A stretch of 64,000 nucleotides of DNA from NCBI GenBank assembly GCA_963970005.1, contig CAXAMN010029005.1, forward strand, positions 74,855 through 138,854. The letters are read 5' to 3'. Under the pieces are notes generated by a model that saw only the letters and a program-made list of their open reading frames with translations, was not told the DNA's origin and made no database searches. This stretch comes from Durusdinium trenchii (lineage: Eukaryota; Sar; Dinophyceae; Suessiales; Symbiodiniaceae). Position 1 is the first letter of the stretch; each line of letters starts with the position of its first letter. A program made the translations under genes and the position numbers. Positions 12,987-25,468 of the stretch are shown here, in pieces.

Positions 12987-14270
12987 CTAGGATTGGACTA
13001 TATGCAAATCAGTGACTTTGGCGACCACTACTTCAGTGAGGCTTTTGTCATTTCTCTCGTATGGAGGCACCTTTTTTGGTGGGAGAACGAAGCCAATTAA
13101 ACATATGAAACCATAAGCCTCATAAGCCCTTTGGAGCGGAAAAAACATCACTTCACCTCTCGAGTTGCGAATCGCATAGCATCGACGTCCTCAATCTTGG
13201 CCTCCTGCTCTTGAAAATATTGCTCACCTGGATGCCACGCTGGGACGAACGCCCGGCACCAGTTGGAGAGTCCGTTTTTGAGACCATGGCCCACTCAATA
13301 TAGCCTCGGCCCCTCTCAGAACTCTCGGCAAAGCCCCCGTATACATCACAGCTTAAGAGTTAAGCCAAGAATCTTGACTGGAGTGTGCTATGGCATCAAT
13401 AGAATTTTCTTGTCGGAATTGTAAGGATCATCTTTGGATGCTCAGAAAATACTTGATTGTTGCTTCCATCCAACTCACCTCCCAACTACCCAACCACCTG
13501 ACCAACTGAAATCACTACCAAAACGATCCAAACCACTCCTTCCGTTCGCACGTTGCTCCCTCCCCCCCCTCCGCTCCCAAACTCCCACGTTGCTCTCGCA
13601 GCTCGCACTGCTGCTGTCGCAAAAATTCCTCCTGACGACAAAGGCCCTCCGTGTTCATCCATGTTCATAGAACATGGAGGCCCCCGTTTCATGGAAGACT
13701 AATTGTATAGTTTGTAGAAAACCTGTCAAACTGGTGCGACCCGGACTGCAGAAATTGCTGAAGCTTCTGGCTCTATTGTGAGTCTTTAGTGGCAAGCCAG
13801 TCCAAAATGCACCAATTCTGACAATGTGCCTGCTGTCTGGCAACCTGCTCTCGTTGCTCCTGGCCGTTTCGGTCGATTTTTGGCCCAGATCACCGTTCTT
13901 TTTCACCTCAAAATCTGACCAAAATGCCAAATAAGATTAAATATATAAGCCTATAGAATATGTTAGAAACAGTACAAATTTACATATTCATATCATATAA
14001 TTAGCGCTTACAGTTCCATAAAGGAAAAGGACTCAGCATGTGCAAGGCTCCAAAGCGGACCTACCAAGATCATGTTGATACAAAAAAACACATATTACGC
14101 CACTTATAGGGGACCCTACCAATACCCTATGCAATCATGACCACTGAGTCACTGGATATGATGCAGGATTTCATCCATTCCGTCCGTAGGACGATATGTG
14201 CGATTCCAAATGCCCAAACCAGGCCTTCAGCTCTCTTTGCTTCTGCTCTCGCAAGTGTTGTGCTCGGTTA
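12987..14270. other. No gene model supported
   Basis: AT-rich intergenic or intronic sequence. Only short conflicting frames are seen, including a pyrimidine-rich stretch near 13480-13640. Some of it should be upstream intron of the gene ending at 12832. Confidence 0.35.
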
Positions 14271-14530
14271 TTACTCATGGCTTGTGGCTCCTGGCTGCGA
14301 TCCAAAGAACTTCATGCTGCGATCCAAAGCGGCAAGGTCTTTGGACTCCTCCCTCGTCAGGAAGGCTGCTACAGTAATAGTTCCTTCAGTCCATGTCGTC
14401 ACCCCGGTCAAAACGAAGCCCTTTAACGCCCCCCTGCGGATGTCAACGGTCACACCCACTGAGTGCGGCCGTGACCTTGGTCTCTTCCAAGCGCTGCCGG
14501 GAAGACCATCGGCTCTGGGAAGCCGTGTGG
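14271..14530 (-). CDS. Two 3'-terminal exons of an unrecognised protein
   Basis: The last exon is 14433-14271, after acceptor CATCCGCAG, ending in TAA. It reads GALKGFVLTGVTTW, then TEGTITVAAFLTREES and KDLAALDRSMKFFG. The upstream exon ends at 14456 with donor AGTGG|GTGTGA in phase 2, matching the phase-2 entry of the last exon, and reads QRLEETKVTAALS. Its 5' limit is uncertain (about 14530) because three frames are open in this GC-rich stretch. The alternating hydrophobic pattern suggests beta strands. No family is assigned. Confidence 0.45.
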
Positions 14531-15132
14531 CGCCACGCCGAGCTCCGGTTGCAGGGACTCCCGCGAAGCGCGCGGGGTGCGGCAGGCCACCTGGGTGGAG
14601 AGAACCCAAGCACCAAGCGATTCACCAAGCAGATTCATGATCTGAATGTCCCACAAAGCAGACAAAGGCACCTTGGGTGTCTTGGTCGGAGTCTGAAACA
14701 AAGCTTCGTCCTGCGGTCAAAGCTGCGTTCGTGCAGATTAGTCAGCAGGGCCGCATCTGCAAAGCCATGCGTGAAAATATGGACGGAGTAACATCTGACT
14801 GCAGCAACAAAGTCGAAATGAACAAGGGAGTAGCATCTGACTTTGTCTCAGAACCTGATAGAAAGGAAGAATACTATGCCCATCTACGGTTGACATGTTG
14901 TCACTAAAAGGGTAATTACCTTCTATGGGTATGGCTCCCTTCAAAAGGTTCTTGCATGTGTCAAGTTTCAATCAAGCCCTTCACTCACCGTCCTCGGGCC
15001 AGCCGAATTCTAAGCGATGTGGACGCGCACACCTGCGAAACACCGAGCCAAACGCGAGTACCACCCGAAGGAGGCTCTGGCCCTAGCTACACGATCTCTA
15101 ACTTTGTTAAGTTGAACTCGTCATCCAGGCCT

Positions 15133-16141
15133 TCAAAATAGACTCTGTATTGAAGACATGTCTTCGGATGCTGTGCAATCAGGGTTAAGCTTGGACCTTC
15201 CCTCCCTCAAAGCTTTGAGTGCATCCAGTGCATGCCAAACTATTGGCTGCTCATGGCTGCCTCTGTCCCTGAACAAATTGCTGTTTGATGGAGAAAGATT
15301 CAGCTCCCCCGAAAAAATAGATGCCAACATATGACAACCATATTTGAACACATCCGGATGCAAGTGTTGTCTAGGCTTGCAAGCTGGCCACTTGAGTGCA
15401 AGTGGGTGAGAATGGGACCTTCGGGAGACCATGAAAAGTGAGTACTTCTAGCATCTGATTGTGGATTGTGGATATATGTTCTTCTGGTTGGTGTTTTCAA
15501 CCCACTTGAAAAATAGTAGTCAGAGGTCCAATCATCCCCAAGTAAGGGTGGAAAAAAACATGTATATCCGAAACCATCACCTAGTCTTCCTATACATCCT
15601 CCATCTTCACCAAGGAATGCACCTGCCATCTGCCAACTCATGAGTGCTACAGCTCTAGAGGGGTCTCAACTCCTGCCCACCGGTGCACCTGTCAGCCTTA
15701 GACTGAAGCCCTTCCGGCTTCAGATCGGCCTTGGCGGATGGACGTCCAGGGTTCGCTGTCCGTTTTGGGAATCGGTCGAGGAATTTACTTGTCTCCTCAG
15801 TAAACCCGGGTGGCGAATCAAGTCTTGCACACCGCAAGAACAAGCAATCTGTGATGATCTGTGATGGGTGTTCCGATGGTATCCTGGATGATGTCCTGAA
15901 AACTACGACTCTCTGCAGATTGCAGATTGCATCAGCTGAAACCTGCGGCTCCCCGGACAGCCACACTGTTTTCAGAAATATGGTTGCTTTAAAGGAAGTT
16001 TGGCAATTAGACACTCAAAGGTCTTCTGGAAGTTGCTCAAACCCCGTAACAGGAAATCAGCACTGCATCAGCTTCGACCTCTGCACTCGAGGTGCCTCGA
16101 TCCGCGCTTTGTCCAGCTCATTCGCCTCACGACCAAATCGG
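15133..16141 (-). CDS. Three 3'-terminal exons of an unrecognised, mostly helical protein
   Basis: The exons are 16141-16079, 15823-15689 and 15268-15133 (TGA stop). All junctions are phase 2, and the first two donors read CAGAG|GTCGAA and GACAG|GTGCAC. Acceptors are CTCTCACAG, GTGCAAG and TTGTTCAG. The joined product has about 110 residues. It starts FGREANELDKARIEAPRVQR, continues with a Pro/Lys-rich linker (KRTANPGRPSAKADLKPEG), and ends with a likely helix (QPIVWHALDALKALREG) and an acidic tail. No catalytic motif is recognised. The consistent phase makes this one of the more reliable host gene fragments in the window. Confidence 0.55.
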
Positions 16142-16757
16142 CTGTGAGAGCCTCCTCATTTTCAGCCACACACACATATAATCACAGATATTATGGCATT
16201 AGCAAATAGACACACGCACTCACACACACACACATTAAGAACTCTGGATCCACTGCTTTACTTGTGCTCTGGCCAGTCCGTTTGGATTTTACCCTAGTTT
16301 GATCTACACTTGGCTCAGATAAGATGGCATTGCTCAAACATGTGGTGTAGCCATCTATTCCTGCCCGACCATTGAAACATATATATCTCCCCATCAGACA
16401 GAACTTTTGAAGCCCAACACTAGCCAACACATCAGATTTGTGCCAAGAGTCTTGAGGTTTCGCCTCTTCTGTCCATATCAAGTACAGTCTGTGTTTCCAA
16501 TAACAATGCGACTGGGTGCAACAAAATCACCATGGGGTTGATTGATTGACCCCTATGGGGTTCCTAACCGCCAACCTCAGGGTTCGTCCTAGTGCAGTAC
16601 ATGATGTTGCAAGCTAGTACAGCCTAAAATAAAAAAAAATGTTCTAGCATTCACCAAATGAAAGCACGTCGATAAATGTCTTGCCCTTCTATCAGGCAAC
16701 CTTCTTCGATGGATTTGTGACAAGGAGCCCTGCAAACCTCCCTCGGAACGATACTAG

Positions 16758-16912
16758 ATCGGCTTGTATCCAAGAAGGAGCCCCTTAGCCAAGCTCCGCT
16801 CCCACATCCAACTTCGGCCCAAAGCCAGGTCCATGTGTTGGACTTCTCCCCTTCGGACATGGATCTTTGGGGACCCAAAGGTTCGCTTCAGTTCCGGACA
16901 CCGAACTCCTGA
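16758..16912 (+). CDS. Terminal exon of an unrecognised plus-strand gene
   Basis: The exon follows acceptor GATACTAG in phase 1 and reads 50 codons to TGA at 16910-16912. Product words are DRLVSKKEPLSQAPLPHP, SQVHVLDFSPSDMDLWGP and KGSLQFRTPNS. It is polar, with an acidic-aromatic patch (DFSPSDMDLW) of the kind seen in short linear binding motifs. No upstream exon was joined. The opposite strand is also partly open here, so strand is probable rather than certain. Confidence 0.4.
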
Positions 16913-17680
16913 AAAGGCATGGACACCTAAACTAAACGCCTCCAATGAATTCTTCGCCTAAGGACCAATGATGATTCTTCCCCACGCGGTGATGAAACCG
17001 AAGATTCGTCCAGGTGGCCCATGGAGCCAGTGAGGCCAAACCAGGATCGGCCTCGTCGTGAAGGATCGGCCAAATGTGGAAGGGACCCTGAAAGGAACAC
17101 ACCCACACACATATATATATATTTATAAATTCAACTAAAAACTAGATATAATATAATATGTTATATTATATATAATATATAGATCATCAAGTTCAGGAAG
17201 AATCAGTGAATGTTCAAAACATTCTATCTTGTAACACCGCGTCCTTTCTTCTTTTTGGTTGGTAGGCCACTCCGAGGAGTTTAGACAGTGTGTCTGTCTA
17301 CCCTGGACACCTGTGGACAAAAGAAAACACACATCAACTTGATCATACAAGATCTCCAATAATGTTCACGCAAAATATCCAACCGGCGTCACGGGCCTTG
17401 GATTCATATCAACATGTGTGGAAAAGAACTATAGGCATTTCTCTTGAACACCATTTTTGCACATTCAGTACATTTCAGCACTTTGCTGGCTTGACTGTTG
17501 ACTGAAACAAGTTCTGGTTTGCATCTGTCTGTCCGAAATCAGAAACCCTGAACACCTGTTTGAACAGAAGAGTCCCTGAGATGTCCTGTGGCCCCCTGGT
17601 GTACTCAAAAGAAAACAAATCCAACCACTTGCCCTTGCAGCCGGCCCTTGCAACACCCCCCGTTACTTACCCCTGATCAG
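16913..17680. other. AT-rich spacer; no gene called
   Basis: The region includes a TA-rich block at about 17108-17180 containing near-palindromic ATAATATAATATGTTATATTAT. It may be a small hairpin-forming element or simple AT microsatellite. A charged open frame near 16985-17100 is ambiguous between strands. Confidence 0.4.
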
Positions 17681-17791
17681 GAGGCTCTGGAGTTACACCC
17701 TTTGTCTGGCCTACCCGATTTGGTCTTTCAACCCACACCCCACCAAGTCCACGTCTTCAAAGACCCTGCAGTAGATCTTTTTATCGGCTGA
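17681..17791 (+). CDS. Terminal exon of an unrecognised plus-strand gene
   Basis: The exon begins after acceptor CCCTGATCAG in phase 0 and reads 36 codons to TGA at 17789-17791: EALELHPLSGLPDLVFQP and onward to VHVFKDPAVDLFIG. The minus strand also holds a convincing frame at about 17885-17735 (EFEKYDMCKRPRRRR and a Lys/Arg tail). Two convergent genes may therefore overlap at their 3' ends, or one of the two readings is false. Confidence 0.4.
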   Translation, partial: EALELHPLSGLPDLVFQPTPHQVHVFKDPAVDLFIG

Positions 17792-18562
17792 GCCCCCTCG
17801 CTGCGGCGCCTGCGGGGTCTCTTGCACATGTCGTACTTCTCAAATTCGCTGCTGGTCATATACCGGTGAAACCGAGCAGTAGGTGAGTTCACACGACCTA
17901 GATGTATCATGCAAGCGGCTCTCACCCCCTCAAGGTTGTTGAAAAATGACGAGAAATGAACATCTATGTCAATGGGATGAAAAGTATCATTATCATATTA
18001 TAAATATATTCATTATATATTTAGTGAGCATCTTCCAAACTCCCCAGCCCAATTCAATCTGTGTTCACGAATGTGGCGGGACATTCCGTTGTTCAAACAA
18101 TCCAGTTCAGAAGTTGGACCGCATGCGTTGAGGGGATTTCAGCACCTCCATTTCAAGCGCCTGAAGGCTGCCACAAGAGTTGGAAAACACAACAGGGGGA
18201 ATGGATGAAGTGTTGAAACCATGTGAATGGACTTCCTGAAAACACAACTTGAATAGTTGGAACTTCTTTGTTCAATAGTTGTTCCAAGTGTTGTTGGAAG
18301 AATTCCAGCATGTTTTGGCGAGCCCCACCTTGTGCTGTGAAACTACTGGAGTAGAGCTGCCTGCCACGGAGCGCAAAGTGAGTGAACCCTTGTGGGTGGT
18401 GCATGTGGGTGATCGGTGATCGACCTGGATTCACCACTCACTAAGATCCATCCTGATAAGCAGTTGTTGGTCCAGGATGGTCAGAACAATTCCCGAAAGG
18501 GTCTATGCCATCCTCTTTCCACATCAAGTGAAATCGTTGTCCCTGTTTTGCTGCAATCACAG
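17792..18562. other. No firm gene; possible minus-strand exon at the left edge
   Basis: The minus-strand frame at about 17885-17735 (basic, RPRRRRSEG) is the only candidate. The rest is AT-rich with a TATATT tract near 17990-18025 and shows nothing else. Confidence 0.35.
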
Positions 18563-18696
18563 AGCTTTGCAAAGCCCAAAGGAGGACCCATGAGGCCGCA
18601 GCAAGTTCTGCCGCCAAAGACCCTGGAAGCTCGGAGGCCGATCCGCACCTTCCGCCATCCTATCGGAGGAGGCGAAATGGCCATGAGGAGATATGA
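18563..18696 (+). CDS. Terminal exon, Ala/Ser/Arg-rich tail, unknown protein
   Basis: The exon follows acceptor GCAATCACAG in phase 1 and ends at TGA 18694-18696 after 43 codons. The product reads LCKAQRRTHEAAASSAAKD, then PGSSEADPHLPPSYRRRRNG. It is low in hydrophobics and probably a disordered C-terminus. An alternative plus-strand frame runs through the same DNA into the serine-coding TCA microsatellite at 18725; I prefer the frame that stops before it. Confidence 0.4.
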
Positions 18697-18724
18697 CCTT
18701 CCACGTGGGTTCTCCTTCCCATCG

Positions 18725-18759
<35 letters not shown>
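18725..18759. repeat. (TCA)n microsatellite
   Basis: About a dozen uninterrupted TCA units. They would read poly-Ser or poly-Met in overlapping frames, which explains the long apparent open frames here. Confidence 0.9.
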
Positions 18760-18762
<3 letters not shown>

Positions 18763-21700
18763 CAATCATCGTCTTTCACATCTCTCTCACGAGTTGCTTC
18801 CATCAAGTGGCGCGCACTTGCATGGGAAGGGCATAGCTCGACTAAGCAGGCCAGCCCAACGCAAAGAAATCGTAGAAACTCTCGACCACACCTGGTCCCA
18901 GCAAAAACACTCTGGAGAAGATTGAGGTGTTCCAAACAATTTGATCCACTTGAATGTGGAATCTCAAGACGCATTTCTGCGCCACTGATGCGTTGCAAAA
19001 GCTGTTGTTGTCAATTGCACCAAACAATACCTAGTGAACTGATATGAACTGAAGCTGATAGAACTCAAATGGCCGTGAACTGCTTGGCAAATGTACCCAT
19101 GTGGGCTTCCCGGCCATTGGTGGCCATTCCTGGCGGATTGAGGTTGTGAGACCATACCAAAGGATTCAACAGCCACCAGGATGAAGGGGTCACCAATCGA
19201 CGAGGCTTCTACTACTTGGGCAACTTACGGGCTTCCATGCCTTGGATGCTCTTGTTTAACGAACAAGGGTCATCAGGGGGCCCGGGTTGCCAGTAGCCAG
19301 TGCCTGTCTTTCATGCCACACTTCTTGCCACACGATATCCACTCCAGATTTCTGAGAAAGTCAAGGACTCTTGGTGATACTTGAGCAGCCTACTGAGTTT
19401 AACCAAAAACTCCGACGACCGATTGGTCAGCAAACATGTTTTAAAGGTAAGGAATGATTTGGCATTGTATTTCCTGGTTTGCTCCCGTCATGGGTTTCCA
19501 AGTAGGACCTTGTGGCAGAAAGGACTGGAAACAAAACCCACTGGTTTGAGGAACCCCTATCTTGAGACCTTTTAAATGGCAATCTCGTTGCTCCAAAGTA
19601 TGAAATTGTCTTCAAAGGCGCCTGTCAACCAACAACCCTTTGGCATCCTTTGGCATATTTAGATTGCAGTGCCACCCCTAAGTTTAGAGTGTCCCCTCAC
19701 TTTCAGAAAACCCTGAACATCCCTGCTGTCTCCTCTCCCTCAATCTCCAATCAGTTTGCTGCATTTGGTGAATCACCCATCGCCTGTTTTCTTTCCTTCG
19801 TCGGCCACCATCTCTCCTGCTCGGCACGGTTGTGGACTTTGGGATGTCGGCACAGCCCCCAGTGAGAAGAGGTCGGTCAACACATGCGCTGTGGGTTAGG
19901 AGCTTGATTTACACAACGAAGTGGTCCGCACCGTAGCTATCCAAAACGATAAAACCTGTAGCTAGGTTGTGACTAGCAACCCCTGCAGTTCAGGGTTCCA
20001 AAAGAAAACTCACGCACCCAAAACAGAAAGTTCTTGAACGAATGGTTGGTTCTGGGAGTCTGGAGCCAGTCTTTTGATGTGAGTTTCAACATTAATCAAA
20101 GAAAGTGATTGGTGAAGAACATGTGACGGTGTTTCTTATGCTTTTTCTCGGCACCAATCACTACTCTAGTCTTCCAAATGCGGGTGATGCTGTATAATTA
20201 CTGTTGATTTTACCGTTGCTCTTCCACTCCACATCTGCAAGCTGTCCCCATCTCCCCCATCTCCTGCCGCGTGGCGTGTCTGGAACAGCTTGAGCCGACA
20301 CAATCAATCCGTTGCAGCAGCGGATTCAAAGCACAAACCGCAGGTATTGTGATCAACTTCAAAACACATTGCAAGGACAAAGCGAGTCTATGACCATGAC
20401 ACACACAAAAACAGTGCCGAAACCCCAAACATCCTAAAACACAACACAAAAAGCTAAAGCTAGTGAAAGTTGGTGTCTTATCACCCACCAGCACCAGGCA
20501 AAGCGTACGCCTGACCAGAATGGGGCCCTCTTTTCCGAAGGCTTCAAATGCGTTACAGCTTCGCCTGACCAGCGGGGAAAAGCGGTGATCTGTGGTTCAG
20601 TCCTGCCTGCTGTTCACCTGCTACTGGCCAAATGCCTGCTGTTCAGCTGCTGTTCACCTTCCTGCCTGCTGTTCGAAAGTGACTTTGAGGTTCTAAGGTT
20701 TGGATCACAAATCTAAATGATATGAAGGACTGGCGTGCCACAACGGCCCAAATGAATAAATATATACCCGGACCCTCCAAGGCAAGGGGTGTCTATTTAT
20801 AGCACCTTAGCTGTTATATAAGGGGTGTCCATGTCTACCACCCCTTGAAGGCCCTGGATCTCGGTCCTCTTTCAAGAGGACATTGGAGGATCGATCTCAG
20901 CCATGGGTCCGTCGCCCGCGACTCATGGATTGGGTCTACTTTTGCAAAGAACTGTGGTCCAAACATTAAGCAGTAGAGGGCATGCCTGAAGCTTTTACAC
21001 TTCCAGAACATGCACACAAGTAGACATTCTGAAGACAAACTCGCAAACTGTTTGGGTTACAAAGGTCTGAGCGGGTGGGACCTCGGTTTGGCCTCCAATG
21101 CCTTGACCTATATGTACCTTCGCTAGAAACAACATCAACTCAAACCTCTCAACAGCCCTCAGCCTGGGTCGCATCGCTGCGTGCACGAAGTTCCGCGTAT
21201 CCTTCTAAGGAGTTCTTGAGCTGCATGTCCTGGAGCTGCGAACGCGGGTCCGGCCAACCAACCGGGTGTCACGGTGAGTCACGGTCTACCCACCAAGCGC
21301 CAGCACACTCCTGGATCCCAAAAGTCCCATAGTGCTTCTGGAAACCCCCAGGGGTCCCTGGCACCCGGCTGTATTCCTCAAGCATATTGGTCCTTCCATG
21401 ACTGCATGTGATGTTCATTAGGAAGGACCACTGGGGGAAATGTGCGACCATCACCCCAAGCACTTCAGGCGCCGGAAGGAACACCCACCTGAAGCGTCAT
21501 CTTGGCAACCAACTTCCCTGACTTCTTCTCGTACAGGAAGGTCCGTGTCCACCTCATCAAGCTTCGCGTCCATGCGGGGCTTGATGGCCATTTCAAATGA
21601 GGACTGCAGGACTGGTGCTTGCCGCTTCTCACCGGGTTTTTAGGCACACTTTCGATCTATTTTTGAGATCCCGTTATCCTAAAACGAGTCGGAGTTCCCC

Positions 21701-24700
21701 CGTGCTAAACGCGCGTCTATGCACGCGCAAACCGTGTGTGTGTGGCTGGCCTGAACTCCGCCTTGGGCGTCTCGCCGCATGCCACCAGCTGGCGGCGGCA
21801 TTGGTAGTCTTCACCCACAAAGACGGGACCAGCATGGAGAATCACCTGAACAGGGGGCAGTGGAACCGAACTGCTAGTGGGAGTGCAAGACTGGAGATGC
21901 GCTGGACCACCTCCTCTGGGCGAACGTGAAGCCAGTCCTGTTCTTGTTGAGCAACAGCTACTCACCTAATTACTGGGTGACGCCGATTCACCACACGTTG
22001 GGGTTCTTCCCATCCACTGGTACCATCCGCGCCCTACAACACCTAATCGCTGTGAACCGCTGTGAAGAATACTAGAAGCCATATGAAGCCATCCCCTTCG
22101 AAGTGCTTGAAAATTGAGCATTTGAATGGAGTTTCGTTCACTTGGAAAGGGGTTTTCATTGCACTTCAGAGGGGAATGCCCCAAATCTTTGTTTCACCAC
22201 CTGAGCACTGAGGTCCACACCTCACATCCGCCAAAGAGGCCCACAGGTGTCCGGCCCTTCAAGGCCTCGCGTGTGGATCCGTCCAATTATAGACGTATGC
22301 TATGAGCTTCTGGATCCTGAAGTGAATACTGTGGATACCTGTGGAAGTTGGAACAAATTCCAAGTGGTTTTGACTTGCTTTGACATCATATCTATATATA
22401 TACTGTAATCTATAATATGTAATAAATGTTGCTATTACCGTGGCTATCAACAGGTGCTTTATGGATGGATGAAGTGGAGTTCTTCCAACATATTTACCAT
22501 ATTTGGATTATATTTGGTATACTGTAATATACTGTATATACCTTCGAACTGCGGGGTTTCAGTGAGTTTTTTGGAGTCTTCCCACGCGTCGCCTCCTCGA
22601 GCCACGCATCGCCCGGGAGCGACGGAAACCTCCGGGCGGAAGGAGACTCCTTCTTGGTGGGATGAATGCAGAATGGAATGCAGCATTGCAGCTGGATGTC
22701 AGTATCAGTGCTGAATGATTTAGCAATAGTATTAAGATATTGGTAAAACAATGATTGAGTAATATTAAGTATATATATAATAGTATAATAGTATAACACC
22801 ATGTAACACCCAACATCACGTCGTCATCTTTGAACTTCTGAACCCTTCAACATCGGGAACAGCCCGTCTTCTCACCGGTCGCCTGGGCCCTAGGGCTCCA
22901 CCCACCATGCCCAGCATGATCTGGTTGAAGCTCCTGGGCCACCGGTGCCCACCCCTCTGAGCATCGCTGCCCACGGGCGCCGACGCGCCCTCTGTGCCAA
23001 GGTTCTCGGGCGGCAAGATTGGACGGCCCCAAGGTGAAGATGAACCAGCCTCCTGGAGGTGGTGATCTTTCATGTTACACCATCTTGGACAGAGGTGTGA
23101 ATGAAGCACTTCGGGAGGAATAGTGTTGCATGCTTGCTTACTTCTTTTTCACACAGAGGTCGTACAACGTCATACACTGGGGGCACATGTATACGGTTCG
23201 CATGCTGCTGCTGGCCGGTTTGTCAGATGCTGCTGGCCGGCTAGCCGGACATCCCTTTCACACCCCTTTCCAATCGAAAGGCAATTGGACATCCAACTCA
23301 ACCAACTTTGTTTTGTGCAGACATCCATTCTAGAGGCATAGGCTGTTTCTGGAGTACAACTCAAGAAACACAACATTGTTGTAGCTGCATGCATGGATCT
23401 CTAACAAGGTATCGAAAACAGCAAAACGAGCTGAGGGATCTTGCGATCAACCCCTGGGTTTAATATGTGTCTATTTATATAATCCTATCAGGAGACATGC
23501 CAAAGATCAGTGGCTACAAGACTTGTCAAACCGTTCCAACTTGGGCAACAGATTCAATAGTTTGCTTGAACACTTGCTTCTGTTCCTGTTAACTGCTGAG
23601 AATCTGGCTAGCTCCCGACTTCGGCTAGCTCCCGACTTCACACGTCACTTCTGCTCCTCACTGAACCAAGGGTGGAACTCTGTGATCAACTCCAGCTTCC
23701 TAGCGCAATCGAATTGAAGAGGTGCCTTAACCGCAAGTCTTTGCATTTGGTTGATACAAAACGTGTCACTTGCGTGATGATTTGCACATTAGCACCAAAG
23801 ACAACAACAGTTTGAGAAAATAATGAATGGCTGGCTAGGATGGTGTTACTATCTTATTATGGATCCGATGCGACTGGTCAAGAAGTCCCTGTTCCTTTTT
23901 GACGCAATCCTAAACCGCTTGAGAGCCGGCCTCCGTCCTACACCGCCTTATACGACGTATGGAATCCATGCCCATTGGCTTGAAGAACACTGCGTCGGTG
24001 CAAGAACTGACAAGGTAACCACAGGACTCAACAGGGCGAAATCGGATCCTGAAGCATGCGACTCAACAGGTCAACAGGACTCAATAGGACTCAACAAGGT
24101 GCATCCTTCGCACCCCGGTGGTCCCGGGTCGCTGAAAAAACGGCTCGGCTTGCGGAAAGGACGAACCGCTGCTTGACCCAGGAAAGGGGATGTTTGGGGA
24201 CCCTCAAGAAGAATACATCACTAACACTATCACTAACTGGTTGGAAGTTCTGGAAAGTAGTAAAACCATGCATATTCCATATATTCATGCTCTATATACA
24301 TTTCATCTTTCCAAGGTGAAAGCAAGCCACATCTGTCTTCAACGCCAGCTCAAGAAACCTCAGTCAAAACGTACGTACTTCTCGCGCTTCGCTTCTCGCG
24401 CCTGCGGTGTGTAAAAGGAAAGAGTGGCCCCACCACCTGTCCAAGTTGGAAAGTACCAGGTGCATGGTTTTCAATGAACAATGTCGTGCTGGTTTCGTCT
24501 TAACACCAAACGGGTCCCCTGAGGGGATCCCCCCTGAACAGCACCAGCTGTGAGTTTGTTGGTCAAAATCAAGTGATGCTCCAAACCATGGTGCCAGGTA
24601 GAAACGTGGATGAATTCACAACCTTAATGATCTGTCAACAGTGCTTGATTGGCCTTGATTGGCAATAATTGCAGCAAACCTGGAGTGAGTACTTTCCCAA

Positions 24701-25423
24701 AGCAACACACCCTCGCTTCTATTCGCTTCTTTCAAATTTCTACCAGGACAATACGCAATCATGATAATCATGTCGTTTCGACTCATACCAACATCATCCA
24801 GCACCCCACCTCTGTGACTTTGGATCATCAGTCATCCCTCTCCCTCCTCATTCCCGCTTTCCAGACTAAAACAGCTCCGGTTCGACCTGCGCGGCGCCTG
24901 ATCGAAGTCAATGCGCGCGGGTTCCAATTCCAAGGACTCGGTGCCCATCTCGTGGCGCGTGAAGAGCAACCTGGCGAGGACGAGCGAAGACGAGGACACG
25001 AGGACGGGGGTGGATTCGCTTTCGAAGCAAACGGGGGAAGGAGGTGGATCAGAGGCGAACATGGTTTTTGGAAGGTTGTGGAGTCTCAGGTTTGAATTAC
25101 AAAGAGATTGAGGTTCAGAGACTTCGTCTTTGAGAAAAAAAGCATGAAACACCCATCAAACAATCAAATTACAGTTACAGGATGTTACCAGGAGTATTTT
25201 TATTATGGGAATCCCATGGACTCTCCACCAACATCACCGATCGAAGCGGTGCCGTACGCGGTGCCGTACGAGACGCGCAGCGTCTCGGTCAGGGCTCGCC
25301 TGCCCTTCACCGGCTTCACGTTGGCGATCTTGGTCTGGGCCTGAGCGAAATGCATCCAAAGTTGAACAAGAACTCTTTAACAAAACGCACCCAAACCCTT
25401 GGTGCGTGGGACATGAATGGAAC
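18760..25423. other. No gene model supported; probable host exons not resolved
   Basis: This stretch contains many short competing frames and no clear domain. The best exon-like piece is on the minus strand near 21400-21269 (LEEYSRVPGTPGGFQKHYG), but another frame is equally open. Small repeats are a CCTGCTGTTCA-type repeat at 20610-20672, a 17-bp duplication (GGCTAGCTCCCGACTTC) at about 23602-23638, an AGGACTCAAC-type repeat at 24020-24100, and a doubled GCGGTGCCGTAC at 25248-25271. The DNA next to 25423 is the left flank of the retrotransposon. Confidence 0.35.
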
Positions 25424-25436
25424 CGCGATGGTGCAC
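25424..25436. repeat. Target-site duplication, 3' side of the retrotransposon
   Basis: The sequence CGCGATGGTGCAC is identical to 41328-41340. The next base outward differs (C here, T there), so the duplication is 13 bp. It lies directly against the A-run that ends the element, as expected after target-primed reverse transcription. Confidence 0.92.
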
Positions 25437-25468
25437 TTTTTTTTTCGACTTTTCGATTTGCGGACCGA
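25437..25468 (-). other. Retrotransposon 3' untranslated end and A-tail
   Basis: Only 23 nt (25468-25446) separate the ORF3 stop from nine A (25445-25437). The end reads TCGAAAAG TCGAAAAAAAAA, hinting at a short TCGAAAA-type repeat before the tail. Any 3' signal recognised by the reverse transcriptase must therefore lie mostly inside coding sequence. Confidence 0.75.

Noticed and set aside
18416-18925. 169-codon plus-strand frame with a poly-Ser run
   Set aside because: Its length comes from the TCA microsatellite. A different frame with good splice acceptor and stop (18563-18696) explains the coding-like part.
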